Of a stretch of DNA of 64,000 nt, positions 22,551-34,600 are shown piece by piece; the first letter of the stretch is position 1, and every line of letters starts with the position of its first letter. This DNA comes from Asterias rubens (lineage: Eukaryota > Echinodermata > Asteroidea > Forcipulatida > Asteriidae). Location of the stretch: NCBI RefSeq assembly GCF_902459465.1, contig NC_047071.1, forward strand, positions 15,329,014 to 15,393,013. Direction: 5' to 3'. The translations under genes and the position numbers were made by a program. A model generated the notes under the pieces. That model was not told the DNA's origin, made no database searches, and saw nothing but the letters and a program-made list of their open reading frames with translations.

Positions 22551-23734
22551 TGCACATTATCAACAAACAATCTTCTCACTGTCCCCAAATGATGCATCTC
22601 ATTCGCACGTTGGTACTTGCCTGCTCGAGGTTTAATATTCGTTTTAAGGCTACACATGTGCCAGGAGTGTTTAATGTAATTGCTGACTCTCTGTCCCGTT
22701 TTCAGGAAGCACGCTTTCGCGCAGCGGCTCCTCGATCATGCAGACGAAATCATGACGCCGTTTCCAGATCTACCACCAGTTCACTAGATGAGGAAATTGA
22801 TAGGATTTTCAGAGCTGCAATGGCTTCAAATACACATAAAACATATGCTGCTGGATGGAATAAGTTTTGTCAGTTTTTTGGATCAGTTTTAGACGGTCAC
22901 GTTTCAGCCGATGTAATTCAACGGTTTGTCGCATGGCTATCTTTGCAAAAGTTTGCTCCATCCACAATTTCAACTTATGTTGCGTCTGTTGGGTTTTATC
23001 ACAAGTTACAAGGGTGGGATGATCCTACTAATAATTTGTTGGTGTCCAAGCTACTTGAAGGGTGCAGGCGTTTGCGTCCCTTATCAGACGCACGTTTGCC
23101 AATGTCTATACCTATTTTAGTGCAAATTACACAGTCACTTCCTGCAGTATGTACTTCTACATTTGAAGCTTGTTTATTTAAAGCAATATTTGTTTGTGCA
23201 TTTTTTGGTTTCATGAGGGTAGGCAAGCTGGCTGCGAATTCACGTCACCGAATTCAGCCTTCGGTGTTAACGGCCGCTAGTGTTCAGTTTTGTCAGTCTG
23301 CAGAAAGGGGCCAGTCGTTCCTTGTTTCTTTCAACCATGCAAAGAATAATCAGTGCGGCCCCCCACAGGTCATTCGTTTGGTGCAATCAAGCAACCCAGC
23401 CATCTGATGTCCTGTACTGGCATTGAGAGAGTTTCTTTTTGTGAGACCTAACACTGCTGGCCCTTTATTTTGTCATTTTGATTGCTCCCCACTCACTCGC
23501 TTTCAGTTTAATGCAGTGTTGCAAAAAGCCCTAAAGTTTGCAGGTTTGTCTGGTGAGCATATCCGGGCTCATTCCTTTCGTATCGTAGCGGCATCCACTG
23601 CGGTGAGTGGGGGCATTCCCATTGATCAAGTTCGTTGCATGGGTAGGTGGCGTTCAAATGCTGTTGCTACTTATATTGGACCTATTGCTCATTGTGAAAT
23701 GCCATGTACTTCGGTTACAGGACATAATCCGTAG
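22490..23734 (+). pseudogene. RNase H tail and tyrosine recombinase, interrupted by one stop
   Basis: The segment opens with the end of RNase H (KVLFHTDNAAVMHIINKQSS, then IADSLSRF). It continues into a tyrosine recombinase with an N-terminal SAM-like core-binding part (THKTYAAGWNKFCQFFG, VIQRFVAWL) and a catalytic domain. The first catalytic Arg lies in FFGFMRVGKL at about 23205-23234. The box-II residues are in HSFRIVAAST and MGRWRSN, and the nucleophile Tyr in TYIGP, at about 23570-23680. A TGA at 23405-23407 interrupts the frame, but both sides are in the same frame, so a single nonsense change explains it. The recombinase would integrate circular cDNA without a target duplication. Confidence 0.85.
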
Positions 23735-24281
23735 TCAGTTTACCAATTCCCTCCTTTTCTGTGGCTATCATTATTAGGTCATGTTTGGATAATTGGGGAC
23801 TCCATCGTCCGCTGGGCTGCCACAGCTTTCAATCTACCTCGGCCCATGGTGTGGAAGGGTAAAAGTGGGGCTGGTATGTTTGAGCTGGAATCTTTGTTGC
23901 AGTCATGTGGTGGGGCAACTCCAGCCATTATTATTTTTCATATAGGGACCAATGATTTAATTAAGGTTGATGAGTTTTGTATGCGACAACGCATTTTGGT
24001 CTCGTTGCAAGATTGCATTAGACAATTCCCGTCAACCAAAATTGTCTGGTCCGACATTCTGCCGAGGGTTTTTTACTTCGGGGCCAAATCCCAAAAAAAA
24101 AGGGCAGGCGGTTAATCGCTGGGCTAAGTCCCAATGTGTTAGGTTGGGTGCATATTGCTTGCACCATCCCCAATTTGTTTGGACCAAAACAGCGCTATAT
24201 CGTTTTGATGGAGTGCATTTGTCGCCGTTGGGCACAACATTGTTTCGGGCCAGTTTGCATTCTTGTATTCTTGCCATGTAA
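23735..24281 (+). pseudogene. SGNH/GDSL hydrolase of the retrotransposon, one frameshift
   Basis: The SGNH signature is complete across two frames. GDSI at about 23795-23806 gives the nucleophile Ser, FHIGTND at about 23938-23958 the oxyanion Asn, and FDGVHLSPLG at about 24202-24231 the Asp/His pair. The frame changes near 24090-24110, in or just after an A-run. No ATG precedes the GDS motif in frame, so the start is lost or the product was made as part of a longer protein. SGNH hydrolases of this type are carried by several Ngaro elements; their role there is unknown. It ends at TAA 24279-24281, immediately followed by an A-run of about 15. Confidence 0.75.
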
Positions 24282-25130
24282 AAAAAAAAAAAAAAAGTGT
24301 TCTCCCTGTGGGGCGCGTTTGGCGTTTTTTTTATGGGATTCACACAGTGTTTCTGTTTTGGGGGTTATAGTTGCAAGTAAATGTACTTTGTCAAATTATT
24401 TCTTTCACTTTGTACACCTTGTTTAAGGAACTTACATGCCCATTTGTAATATTGAGTTAAAGTATTGTAACAATAAGTTGTGTTAGCGCTCTGAGGTTCC
24501 CTAGGGGCTAAGTCCGACCTCATGTCTCAAGGTGGAATTTTACAACTTAATTAATTGAGTGATGGGTTAACCTCATTGTGTAAGGTATGACTAGTTTCAA
24601 TAATTGTTTTAGTGCATTCAGACTGTGTACCCACGTGATTGGAGACGTGATTGGAGTCAGGTGGGCATGCAGATTAATGTTTGGCCAGGTGCCAGTTAAC
24701 AAATAAGTAATACGGGCGTTGTGCCCATTAATGGTTGTGTCACGTGTACATTGGAAGAAGAAGCCATGTTGGCCAGATTTGTTGTGGTGTGGCAATTGTT
24801 TACCAATTAATTACTTCGGGCGTGGTGCCCAGTAATGGTTGAGGTCACCTGTTCATGGGAAGAAGAATCCAGGTACTGGGCAAATTTGATGAGTGTTATG
24901 TGGGCAGAAGAAGCCAAGTACTGGCCAAACAATTGTGGGGTCATGTGTACCCTAAGCTATTTTTATGTGTGTGACTGGCTAGCCATAAGTTTTTCGGCAA
25001 CCTTCACAATTTTTGTTTTGGAAATAAAACAGTTTTCAGAGGCTGTGGCAATCAATCAAAATATAATTTGTCTGCTTGTTTTATTCGTATCTGAGTATAA
25101 ACACACAATAATGACGTAGCTGTGAAAATT
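24282..25130 (+). repeat. 3' region of the retrotransposon with diverged direct repeats
   Basis: After an A-run at 24280-24297 there is non-coding DNA with two related units. One is around 24705-24790 (GGGCGTTGTGCCCATTAATG, then GGAAGAAGAAGCCATG). The other is around 24808-24895 (GGGCGTGGTGCCCAGTAATG, then GGGAAGAAGAATCCAG). A GTGGGCAGAAGAAGCC fragment follows. These may be remains of the element's 3' repeats. AATAAA at 25022-25027 could be its polyadenylation signal. Confidence 0.5.
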
Positions 25131-25317
25131 TCACCATAGTAGATCAGGTTTTTTTAAAAGTAAAACAATTTATTAATTTTGGTTTTTACACCATAGGGCC
25201 TTACACCAATGTTAAAATGTAACATCTATTATAACAAGATAGTTTACTAGTGAAATAACAAGGAACAGGCCACTGTTCTCAGGGTTGGTGGTGCATACAC
25301 ATCTATCCCAGGCGTGA

Positions 25318-25460
25318 TACTTCACGGAGGCAACGGAGGCGATTGCCTCCGTTGCCCCTTGCCATTGCCTTGGTGCCCTTGAAATGCTCCAGTAGAAATT
25401 TACCATTTCCTCATAGGGTGCCCTTTGCCAAAGAGAAAATGCCTTGGTGCCCTTACCCTT
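25318..25460. repeat. Dispersed repeat with a short hairpin
   Basis: It contains a perfect 12-bp hairpin, GGCAACGGAGGC with GCCTCCGTTGCC, at 25329-25356 around a 4-base loop. GCCTTGGTGCCCTT blocks follow and recur near 59497-59520. Confidence 0.5.
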
Positions 25461-25489
25461 TCTGAAGCATACAGCCCTGCTATTCTACA

Positions 25490-25612
25490 TGTGTTTGGTA
25501 ATGACACTGCTCTGGAATTGCAAAGGTCGTGGGTTCGAATCCCACCCGAGTAATTTGCTTTTGATTTTTGTTCATGGAACTCAGGAAAGTACTGAGTATA
25601 CAGTGCCAAATA
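25490..25612 (+). mobile_element. tRNA-derived SINE-like repeat
   Basis: It carries a polymerase III B-box-like GGTTCGAATCC at 25532-25542 inside GTGGGTTCGAATCCCACCCG, preceded by AATTGCAAAGG. The same sequence with changes is at 39508-39603, including the stretch downstream of the box (GAGTAATTTGC, then GAACTCAG). The 5' half does not form a full tRNA cloverleaf by eye, so this is a repeat and not a tRNA gene. Confidence 0.6.
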
Positions 25613-25719
25613 GGTGTAAGCATAAAACCAAAATGAAGATCTCTCTTATACTTGTTCAGGTACCAGACCAATTTCCCTTTCAGTTTCAGTGTGGTTCTAC
25701 AATGAAAGGCGACACAAAG

Positions 25720-25862
25720 GCAAAACATGGCGGCTGAATAATGTTAATTTAGGAAATGCGGGAATTTGATTTTGATTTTGTATTATTTTTTGCGGTTCTT
25801 TTCTTTATAGGAAGTAAAACTGCATTCAAGTCAAGCGGAGAAGCATCTCGGTGAAAAGTAAC
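25720..25862 (+). promoter_or_regulatory. Likely 5' UTR of the LOTUS-NOV gene
   Basis: An AACATGGCGGCTG motif at about 25725, similar to YY1 sites at animal promoters, opens a four-codon upstream ORF (ATG 25727, stop TAA). A polypyrimidine-AG (TTCTTTTCTTTATAG) ends at 25810 and looks like a splice acceptor, so the main start codon at 25863 may lie in exon 2. The matching donor is not identified. Confidence 0.4.
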
Positions 25863-28643
25863 ATGGCGTTATCATCGGCAGTGAGCTCGGAACAACTTGC
25901 AGTCTTTAAAAGAGAATTATTGGAGCTTTTACAAGCAAACGATTCTTCCCTGGACCTTGCGACCCTGCAGGCAAGCTACTGTAAAAAGTTCCAAAAAAAC
26001 ATCTCCGTGAAGCAGTATGGCATTACGTCGATCAAGCATATCGAGACATTGTTTGGAGATCTTATGGGAGTTGTCATCGACGATAACAGACAATTTTTGA
26101 GGCTGCTGAAGCTGCCAGAGTCCGAAATGTTTTCAAGTAATGAATCTGTCCGTGCCGTGGAGCCGAGAGGTTTGTCAGAACAGGATGTGAAGAGACAGAA
26201 CTTACTGGGTGAAGTCGTGAGACTACTCCAGCAAAATCCAGAGGGAGTTACTATCGGGCAACTCACAAGTAAGTACCGGCTGATGTTTGGCAAGGATATA
26301 AGGATCGCCTTGAAGTCCTGTGGAATAGCTCGGACCCCTGATGCCCTCGCCACTGCTTTTGGGAGTCTTTCTGTCCACACAAAGGAGAAGACAACGTACA
26401 CGGATTGGTTACAGCTGAAGCAGGACTCGGTAGGGGCATCTGAAAAGCCGTCTCGACGGTATCCAGTAGGTGCAGATAAGCAACAGCTAGACAAGGTATT
26501 TGAAAACATACAAAATCTCATCAAGAGGAAAAAGACGGGCATTCGTTTGAACATGGTCTCTAAGAAATACAAAAAAAGTTTCAACTGCTCTCTAAACAGT
26601 TATGGGTTAAATAACGGTGGCCAAGTCGCAAAAATGTTTTCTGATGAATTTGAGGTCCAAGCTATCCCAAAAACAAAAAGAAAGACAAAAATTTACCTGA
26701 AAGATGCGGAGAGATTTGAGGATTCGGGATCCTTGGATGATGGTGACGACAGTGATGATTCAGAGAGTTCAGATTTGATGTCCAATTCATCGCTACCCAT
26801 GGTTGTCAAAGTTGACAAGAATGCAGTACATCAGAGGTCTTTAATGAGCTCCCCAACACCAAAGGTGAATGTTAACGCAAAACGAGATGAATTGAAGAAG
26901 GAACTTATCGGCCTATTGCAGATTTTTCCAGAAGGAATTGGCCTGCATTGCCTTCATCGGGCTTACGAACAGAGATACCCGAGGCCTTTTACACTTGAAG
27001 GTAGCGGTGTTGACAGCGTTGCTTCCCTGAATGTGGCATTCAGTGATGTCTTTGTTGTAGTCAGCCAGTGCGATGAGCTGAAACACAAGTTTGTCCGCAT
27101 CAGACAATCAGCAGATGTCAACACTGTGTCAGGCCTAAAGAAAGGAAAAAAGTCTGAACAAATTAGAAAGAAAATCGAAGAGCTGCTCAAGCCTTACCCA
27201 GCTGGTATCGCTTTCTCAACTCTTTCCCATAAGTACTCTCAGCAATATCGTCAAAGTGCACCCAAAAATAAAGTCATCATGGAGACCTACAAGAATGACT
27301 TTGTTTTCTTCAGCAAGTGCAACACAGAAGGGCATCAGTTCTTAAAGCTGAAGCCAAATTGGTCTCTGACTGGAACCTCCTCCAAGGCTAAAGCGCAACC
27401 TAATTACAGTGCTGCCCCCAGTACAGGCCCTCTCCAGGCTGTCACTGCCAGGCCTCCACTGAGCTACTTTGGCCAGAATCATCAATATGGCCAAGTTTCT
27501 GAAAATGTTGCACAGGTACATGTAAATGAAAACTATTCTGGTAGACCAGGGGTGTTGGGTGGCTATCCACCTCCTCTAATGGCCTCACCCCTGCTCCATG
27601 CACCAATTGTTGAACCATATGAGCTGCAGAGAAATCCACACAAAGTCAAAGTCGCTCCACAACATGAGTACAGGGTGGTGCCTACTTCCTGGTCTGGTGA
27701 CCTACATCTTGAAACTGAGCGGTGTTTGCCAAAAAGACCAGCAGCATCATTACAACTTGAGAAGCAGCAGCAAGAGGCTAACTTGGATGCAAATTCCTGG
27801 CCTGTTCTTGGGAGTTCAGATTTGACTGTGAATAAAGCCAGATCTCGGGTACAGGATGCACTTGCAAACCTTTACAAAGATAATGCTGCCGTGAAACGGA
27901 AAGAGGAACATTCCAAGCAAAAACAACCAGCTGAAAAGCGGCAGAAGATACAGCCAAAACAGCAAGTCGAGCAGCAATCTGTCATACCAAAACAGAAGGA
28001 ACAACAGCAACAACCTGTACGCCAACTTAAGGCAGCTCCGAGACAAAAGATCGCCAAGCAGCAGGATCCAAACCAGAGCAGGGAAGATGCTGCAGCCGAG
28101 AACATTATTACTAACCTAGCGGAAGCAAACGAACTTGTGACGGTCAGTCGTGTCGTGGAACTTCTAAAGCAGCAGTTCCAAGTGACAAATCTGAGAGGGC
28201 TTCGAGTTAACAGAGAGACGGACATCCCTTCAATTAATCAGTTGGTAAGGCTCCAGGCAAAAGTCAATGCCTTTATTCAGGCGTTTGTCAAAGTCCGGGC
28301 TATTTGCACCCTCTATGAGCTCAAGGAATGTCTGGCCATGGTAGAGGCCCCATTTGACTGTACTGACAAGCTCGACTATTCTTCCCTCGAGCTTGGACCG
28401 TTGGTCAAGCAGCGACTCGTCTGGGACTTCTTCAAGTTTCCACCAACCAAAGATGATTCTGATATCCCTAAAATCACAACTTTGGACATCCTGGAGAACT
28501 TGAGGGTCTACCTGCAAGTTAACAATATGTGGAGGTCAAAGGTCAAGCTGGAAGACTTCATGGAGTACCTTATCAAAGAGTATAACGTGGAAGGACCTTG
28601 GGACTTGGGAGTCAAGATAAACAGCCTCGGTCTTGGCATTGCG
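25863..28643 (+). CDS. Exon 1 of the giant gene: five LOTUS/OST-HTH-like repeats and a Q-rich linker
   Basis: This single 927-codon exon is intronless. Similar 60-70 residue units begin near residues 10, 108, 205, 338 and 430. Each follows the LOTUS pattern: an amphipathic helix, a P-x-G turn, a second helix with Y at its end, then a G and a hydrophobic strand. Examples are LLQQNPEGVTIGQLTSKY in unit 2 and LLQIFPEGIGLHCLHRAY in unit 4. LOTUS domains bind Vasa-type helicases or G-rich and G4 RNA in germline proteins. Residues 285-310 are acidic/serine-rich. Residues about 675-740 are rich in Q, K and E. The exon ends with helical sequence and GCG|GTGAGT. The LOTUS call rests on pattern, not on a profile search; units 3 and 5 are the weakest. 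Confidence 0.68.
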
Positions 28644-31600
28644 GTGAGTAGTCAATTATTTTGAAAAACTTGGAAAGGTGATAAGTTCTTGCGATAATAG
28701 TGCGTTTAATGTCTGACTATAGGCGTGCCAGTCACCCACACTTTATGAACCCGGGCTCTGTATAGGCTGTTGATTCAATGGTCACTATCTCCTCTAGTCT
28801 GAAACTAAACTAACCCACACTTCACCATAACCACCAAAAGAAACAGTAACCTAAAACAGAACTTCAAAAGTTGAGACATTTGGTCTAAGAGGAAGGTGTT
28901 CACTTTTCTGATAGAGACAAACACACCTGGGCCCAGTTTCATGGCTCTGCTCTGGGCTTGCGATCACTATCCCCACTCGGACGACAAGCGCCGAATTTCT
29001 GCGCTAGGCTTGTGTTAAGTGTAGAATGCCTAAACGTAGAGTTTGCACGCGCAAGCCACAATTCCCCGCTTTTGTCTCATGGCATTCAGAGAATTTCGGG
29101 GCAGGCAAGATAATGTACTACAATGTTTATACGGGAAGATTTACAATGACAGTAATTTACAGAAATCAAAGTCAAATTATAAGCTCTAGATTTTTAACTG
29201 TATCTTTTGTTTTGATTAATTTTAAATTACCAGGCTATTAAGACGGCCCAACGAGAGCAGAAGAACGTCATGGATCAAGCTCGCAAGGAAATAAAGACAC
29301 GCATGAAAGATGACGCAGAAGATGCCATGGAAAGAATACGAAAGGCTGTGATGTCACCAGCGGACATCACAGGTCACGAGTTCACCCCAGGGCCCCAGCT
29401 TGAGCTGCGCCATCGCTACGTCAACATGTCGGCTGCGGAGGCCATCAACTCCGTCTTCACCAAAGCCATCGAGCTGGTGGAATATGACCGAGATTTACAT
29501 CACTTCTGTCTGTCGCTGAGTAAGGTGGTGTCCAAACCGCTGAGCTGCTCTCTGTTTCAGCTGGCACTGTGCACTGGAGACCTCAAAGAGCCAGAGGACC
29601 TTCCTAAGGGCTTGCTGGATTCTGACTCTGAAGAAGAATATGATGATGATGACGATGACTATGATGAAGAGGACAAAGGACCTGATGGCGACAGGATCAC
29701 CTCAAAAACTCAACCAACTGAAGGTAATTTTTAAGGTCTTCTTCATCTGTGAAGCTTAGTTCAGAGAATGATTACATCACTGGCGGCCATCTTGTTTTTT
29801 TCTCATCAATGTATCAAATCGAGGCTAGAATAGACTGTGCATGCTAAGCAAAAATTGAGTCAGGAACCAGCCACAACAATGAAAACTTAATGTATTTGGG
29901 CTGGTAACCGTTTCTGCTGAGCATTAATATTCTGTGCTTCATAGTCTTTATGAAAATGGCCCTGCTGTGACATCAAAAAAAGTCTTATGAAATTTGTTTT
30001 TGTATTTTAGATCAAGTGAAGCAAGAGCTAGTGTGTTATTTTGATCGCCTGCAGCATGGCATTCCAAACCTCAAAGACCTTGCACGCATTGAGACTAAAG
30101 TCTGTCAGCATTTTGGCTTCCAGAACTTCCTAACCCTCAGTCGAGCCAAAAAGACATTCTTGGAGTTTCTCTCAATTGATCACCCGGGGGTAAGAAAATT
30201 ACTTAATTTTCAAAAATATGTTTTATTTTGTGTAATATTTTGGAGTGTTTCATACACATCGGTCACATTTGGCATGTTGATATGAAGCCCTTTAATGTGA
30301 GTTAAGTTTTATAAGACACCCCTTCGGGCGGGAAAAGCGCTATATAAAAACAAATTTGTATTATTATTATTTTTTAAAGTGAACTCGCCACAGGCTAATT
30401 TGAAGTTTTCCATATTTTTTCTTTCCATTGACTAGATACTCGAAAGCATAGGCGGTACCCTGATGGGTCTGGCATCAGGGAAACCCAGCCAGGGGTCTGT
30501 CTATCGACCCTCCCGCTTGGACCTGGTAGAATTCATTCGACAGTGCGACCCACACAAGGTCAGTATCCCGGATGACGCATGGGGTGGTGTTGGTGAAATG
30601 TCAGCCTGAGCTGTCAGTTGATGACTGGGCCTAAGTTGCGAAGTTGTTGGTTTACCAGAAACACCAATTGCAACCTGGGCTATTTCATGGAGCTGCTTAA
30701 GCAGAAAATATAGTGTAACATACGTTTACTGAGCAGAAATGAGCAGGATACCAGTCATAAATTATACATGTGAGATGGTTGTTAGGCAAGCCGCTACAAG
30801 CTGCCTGGCTTATTTTGGAACTTGCCTCCCTGTGCTTTCCTGCTAGTTTATTCGTATTGTGTATTTTATATAAATGCATTACAATGTAGTTCTGTAATTT
30901 GGGGAAATGTGTTGGTGGAAATAAATGATAATAGTATTGAACATTGGTGGTAATGGGTGCTTTGCGGTTAAAAAGCATATAATGAATGCCTATCGTATAA
31001 TTGTTTAATGGAACTTTTTAATTTCTCTCATCTTTCAGGAGTCTCAAGACACTCTAGATTGCTGCCTGCGTGCTCATTACCAGGTCGGCACTGTGGAGGA
31101 GCTTGGTCATGGACCCGTCAATCGTTTGAGTCAACCGCTTATCAAGATGGCTGCTACATTAGGCCGGCATTATCAACAAGACTCTAATGCAGTCATCTAT
31201 GAGACAGCCTTATGTGCTGCTAATAGGTAAGGTTGATCTCTTTAATAAATCATCCCAGAACTCACTGTTGTTTTCTCTGTTAACCAGAAATCCTAATATA
31301 ATTTCCTTTTCATTTGTGATAATTCAGGAGGAATGAAAGCAAGAACAAGGAGGTCGGGTTGTTTGGTTCGCAGCGAGTGGACAGCGCCCTCTTGTGTTTA
31401 CAGTCTGCCCCTCTACTGGAGGACCTAGCCGAGTGGTCTCATTGGACGATGGTCTTTGAGCCGGAACACGGAGACCTGAAAGCATTTCTTGAGAGTAACC
31501 TGGGTATGTGATTATGGTTTTAGATTTGATAGATTTCTTATTGGTGTGCTAATGTATTAGTTCTGTATTGTGTAAGAAATCAATAGCCCCCCCTTGCATA

Positions 31601-34600
31601 ACGCAAAACGCTACAGGTATGCTTAGGTCACGCACACGTTTATGCACAGAGAAAAGCTATTGTACAATGATCTGCCTCCTTTTTGAGAATGTGCCGTCGT
31701 ATGTAATGGGTCTATTAGTGAAAGAGGGCAATACATATTTTTTTGCTTGTATTTTTGGTTGGTCGGTGGATGGTTATTTGGTGTGTCCATTTTTATCATA
31801 CGCTGGCCTGAATCCATTAAAAAAAAAAATGTTTTTAAAACGAAAAGTTAAGATTGCACAACCACACAGTTTTCAGAATAGGGAAGAGGACTCTGTGCTA
31901 TTGTGGCCTAATTATTATTATTATTTCTTTTTTTTGGGGGGGGGGGGTGGGGGTGGTCGCCATATGATCACTTTTTCACTAAAATAAATGGTACGTGAAA
32001 GGGTTAACTGATGTTACATTTTGAGCATAGGTTTTTTCTTAATTTTGTGATCTCTTGCAGGTCTGACTCTGTCTCCACCAATCAAAATCAATGCTTTGGA
32101 AGTGAGACCAGGAGTCCTGCTTCGATTGGCCACGGAAACGTCCAACGATTTGTTCGCCGCTGCTGCAAAGAGCGGTGACAGTGTCAACACCGTCGGCCAT
32201 CTTGTCTCTCTGGTAGTGAAGGATGGTCCTCGTAACATTCCCTTGGCATTGCTTAGCAACCACATGGAGACGGCTCTGAATGTGATGGGTGTTGCCTCAG
32301 ATCACAAAGATGTAGTTGGATTCATCTTGGAATGCCTCGAAGCTGTACCCTTGCAAATTGGTCAGGCTGTAGTAAGACAGGTCAGTACAAAAAAAGGACT
32401 CATTGTTTCTACTGACCCAATTCACCTGACGTCATCATTAGGATAGTCTTGGTTGCGCCATTTTGGTGGTCAATGTCACTGTGCGTTATTCAGTGAAGTG
32501 CGCATTGTAGGCGATGCGGCATTTACACGTAAACCTATTGACCATCACAATGGTGAGCATGGCACAAGTGCGCAGGTGACCGGTGTACAAGGGGTCAATA
32601 ACAACCATTTCTACTTCTGTAAACTTTCTTGTTGTTAAAGTTTTTGAATATTGATCAATTTGACATCAATCAGATTTTGGACTTAGAGCTCTCTCCAATA
32701 TACTTTGAGAGCTGAAACATCGTCATGCACAACCCAGGCAGCTCAGATCACTGACACCAAATTTCTTCAAAATCCACGTACACACCACTCATGGGGAACT
32801 CGTTCCTTCTCACACTCTGGCCCATCCACGTACACACCACTCATGGGGAACCCGTTCCTTCTCACACTCTGGCCCATCCACGTACACACCACTCATGGGG
32901 AACCCGTTCCTTCTCACACTCTGGCCCATCCACGTACACACCACTCATGGGGAACCCGTTCCTTCTCACACTCTGGCCCATCCACGTACACACCACTCAT
33001 GGGGAACTCGATCCTTCTCACATTCTGGCCCATCCACGTACACACCACTCATGGGGAACTCGATCCTTCTCACATTCTGGCCCATCCACGTACACACCAC
33101 TCATGGGGAACTCGATCCTTCTCACATTCTGGCCCATCCACGTACACACCACTCATGGGGAACTCGATCCTTCTCACACTCTGGCCCATCCACGTACACA
33201 CCACTCATGGAGAACTCGATCCTTCTCACATTCTGGCCCATCCACGTACACACCACTCATGGGGAACTCGATCCTTCTCACACTCTGGCCCATCCACGTA
33301 CACACCACTCATGGGGAACTCGATCCTTCTCACATTCTGTCCCATCCACGTACACACCACTCATGGAGAACTCGATCCTTCTCACATTCTGGCCCATCCA
33401 CGTACACACCACTCATGGGGAACTCGATCCTTCTCACACTCTGGCCCATCCACGTACACACCACTCATGGAGAACTCGATCCTTCTCACATTCTGGCCCA
33501 TCCACGTACACACCACTCATGGAGAACTCGATCCTTCTCACATTCTGGCCCATCTCTTATGGACTGAACTCCCTTCCAATCTCCAACAAGTCACTAAACC
33601 AACTTTTAAACTCTTTTGAAACCTATTTTTGTGCTTAAAATGTCTTCTTTTTAGCTCAATGTACATTTGTATGCCCACTTGCTTTTGCATCTCTCCTGTG
33701 CCAGTAGTGTCGTTTAGACAGACATGGCACATTGTAGAGGCCCCTTTTATTATTATTGTTATTATTAATATTCATAGGGGATGTTTTTCTCTTCTCAAGG
33801 TCTTCCTAAATCCACTTGTGAATGTTCTTGGGTCAGAGGTCAAATCAAGGCAGTTGATTCTTGCTTCGTGCAAAACCACAAGACAGAAGAGCAGAATCCA
33901 GAGTCTGGGGCTCCTGCTGGGTATCAGCCAATGGAAAGACAGCTTTCTGGAGCAGAGAATGCCCCGGAACATGGATAACCAGCAGGACTTCTCAGGAGAT
34001 GAGGAGGAAGAGTTTGACGTCAATAATTTCTTGTCATTAAAGAAATCGCATCAAGCTGAAGAAAGACCTCCAAAGGTGAATTTCTGGCTGAAAATCTTAT
34101 CTTTAATAATAAAATAATAAACAGTTCTAATAAACCGCATAGTCGCTATGCGCTTGGGTGAGTTAAAAGGTGAGTAAACACTCCCGCAAAAGATTATACA
34201 CATGGTTGTACCGGCAAGTTTACTATTAAGTGTTAATTCTTATCTTACAGAAGACTATGTTTCAAATTCCCTATATTGCAGATGAAAGCAAAATTTAGAA
34301 GCTTGTAGTAGTTTGTGTGGTCTATGCATTGTTTTTTTCTTTTCTTGCTATATATTGCACTCAAACTGCAGAATCACAACCCTGTTTTGACTAATTTCTC
34401 CTGCCAGCAGAAAAGTGAGAACGTCTCTACTCCTTTAGTTGATGATGACGTGGAAACAACGCCTTCAGGTGATGAGCCAGGAGACCAAGACTCCGCCATG
34501 GTTGTACAAGATGAAGAACCTGAGAAAGATGTCAACGAAGATGAAGATACTGAGATGGTGGAGGCAGAGATCCAAGAGGAGGATAAGGAGGAGAAAGATG

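Larger units (their letters stand above)
20040..24970 (+). mobile_element. Ngaro/DIRS-like tyrosine-recombinase retrotransposon, decayed
   Basis: The order is gag-like ORF with zinc knuckles, reverse transcriptase, RNase H, tyrosine recombinase, then an SGNH hydrolase, all on the + strand. Fused RT/RNase H with a tyrosine recombinase and no DDE integrase defines the DIRS order. A separate SGNH hydrolase and no visible methyltransferase point to the Ngaro group, which is known from echinoderms and fish. This copy is dead: the RT catalytic core is deleted near 22035, there are frameshifts near 22490 and 24100, and there is an in-frame TGA at 23405. Two direct repeats of about 120 bp sit in the leader (20121-20362), and a diverged direct repeat follows the ORFs (about 24700-24960). 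The true termini and the split direct repeats expected of Ngaro were not located, so the limits are approximate. Confidence 0.8.

Noticed and set aside
25512..25560. tRNA gene
   Set aside because: A B-box and T-arm-like GGGTTCGAATCCC are present, but the anticodon and D arms do not fold and the sequence recurs with changes at 39508; it is a SINE-like repeat.
31568..31987. 139-codon ORF in intron 6
   Set aside because: Low-complexity with a poly-Gly end from a G-run; retention would disrupt the phase-consistent gene model.
32705..33638. Three overlapping ORFs of 247-304 codons with a repeating peptide
   Set aside because: They are a direct result of a 52-bp minisatellite without stops, in an intron bounded by good splice sites whose flanking exons join in phase.
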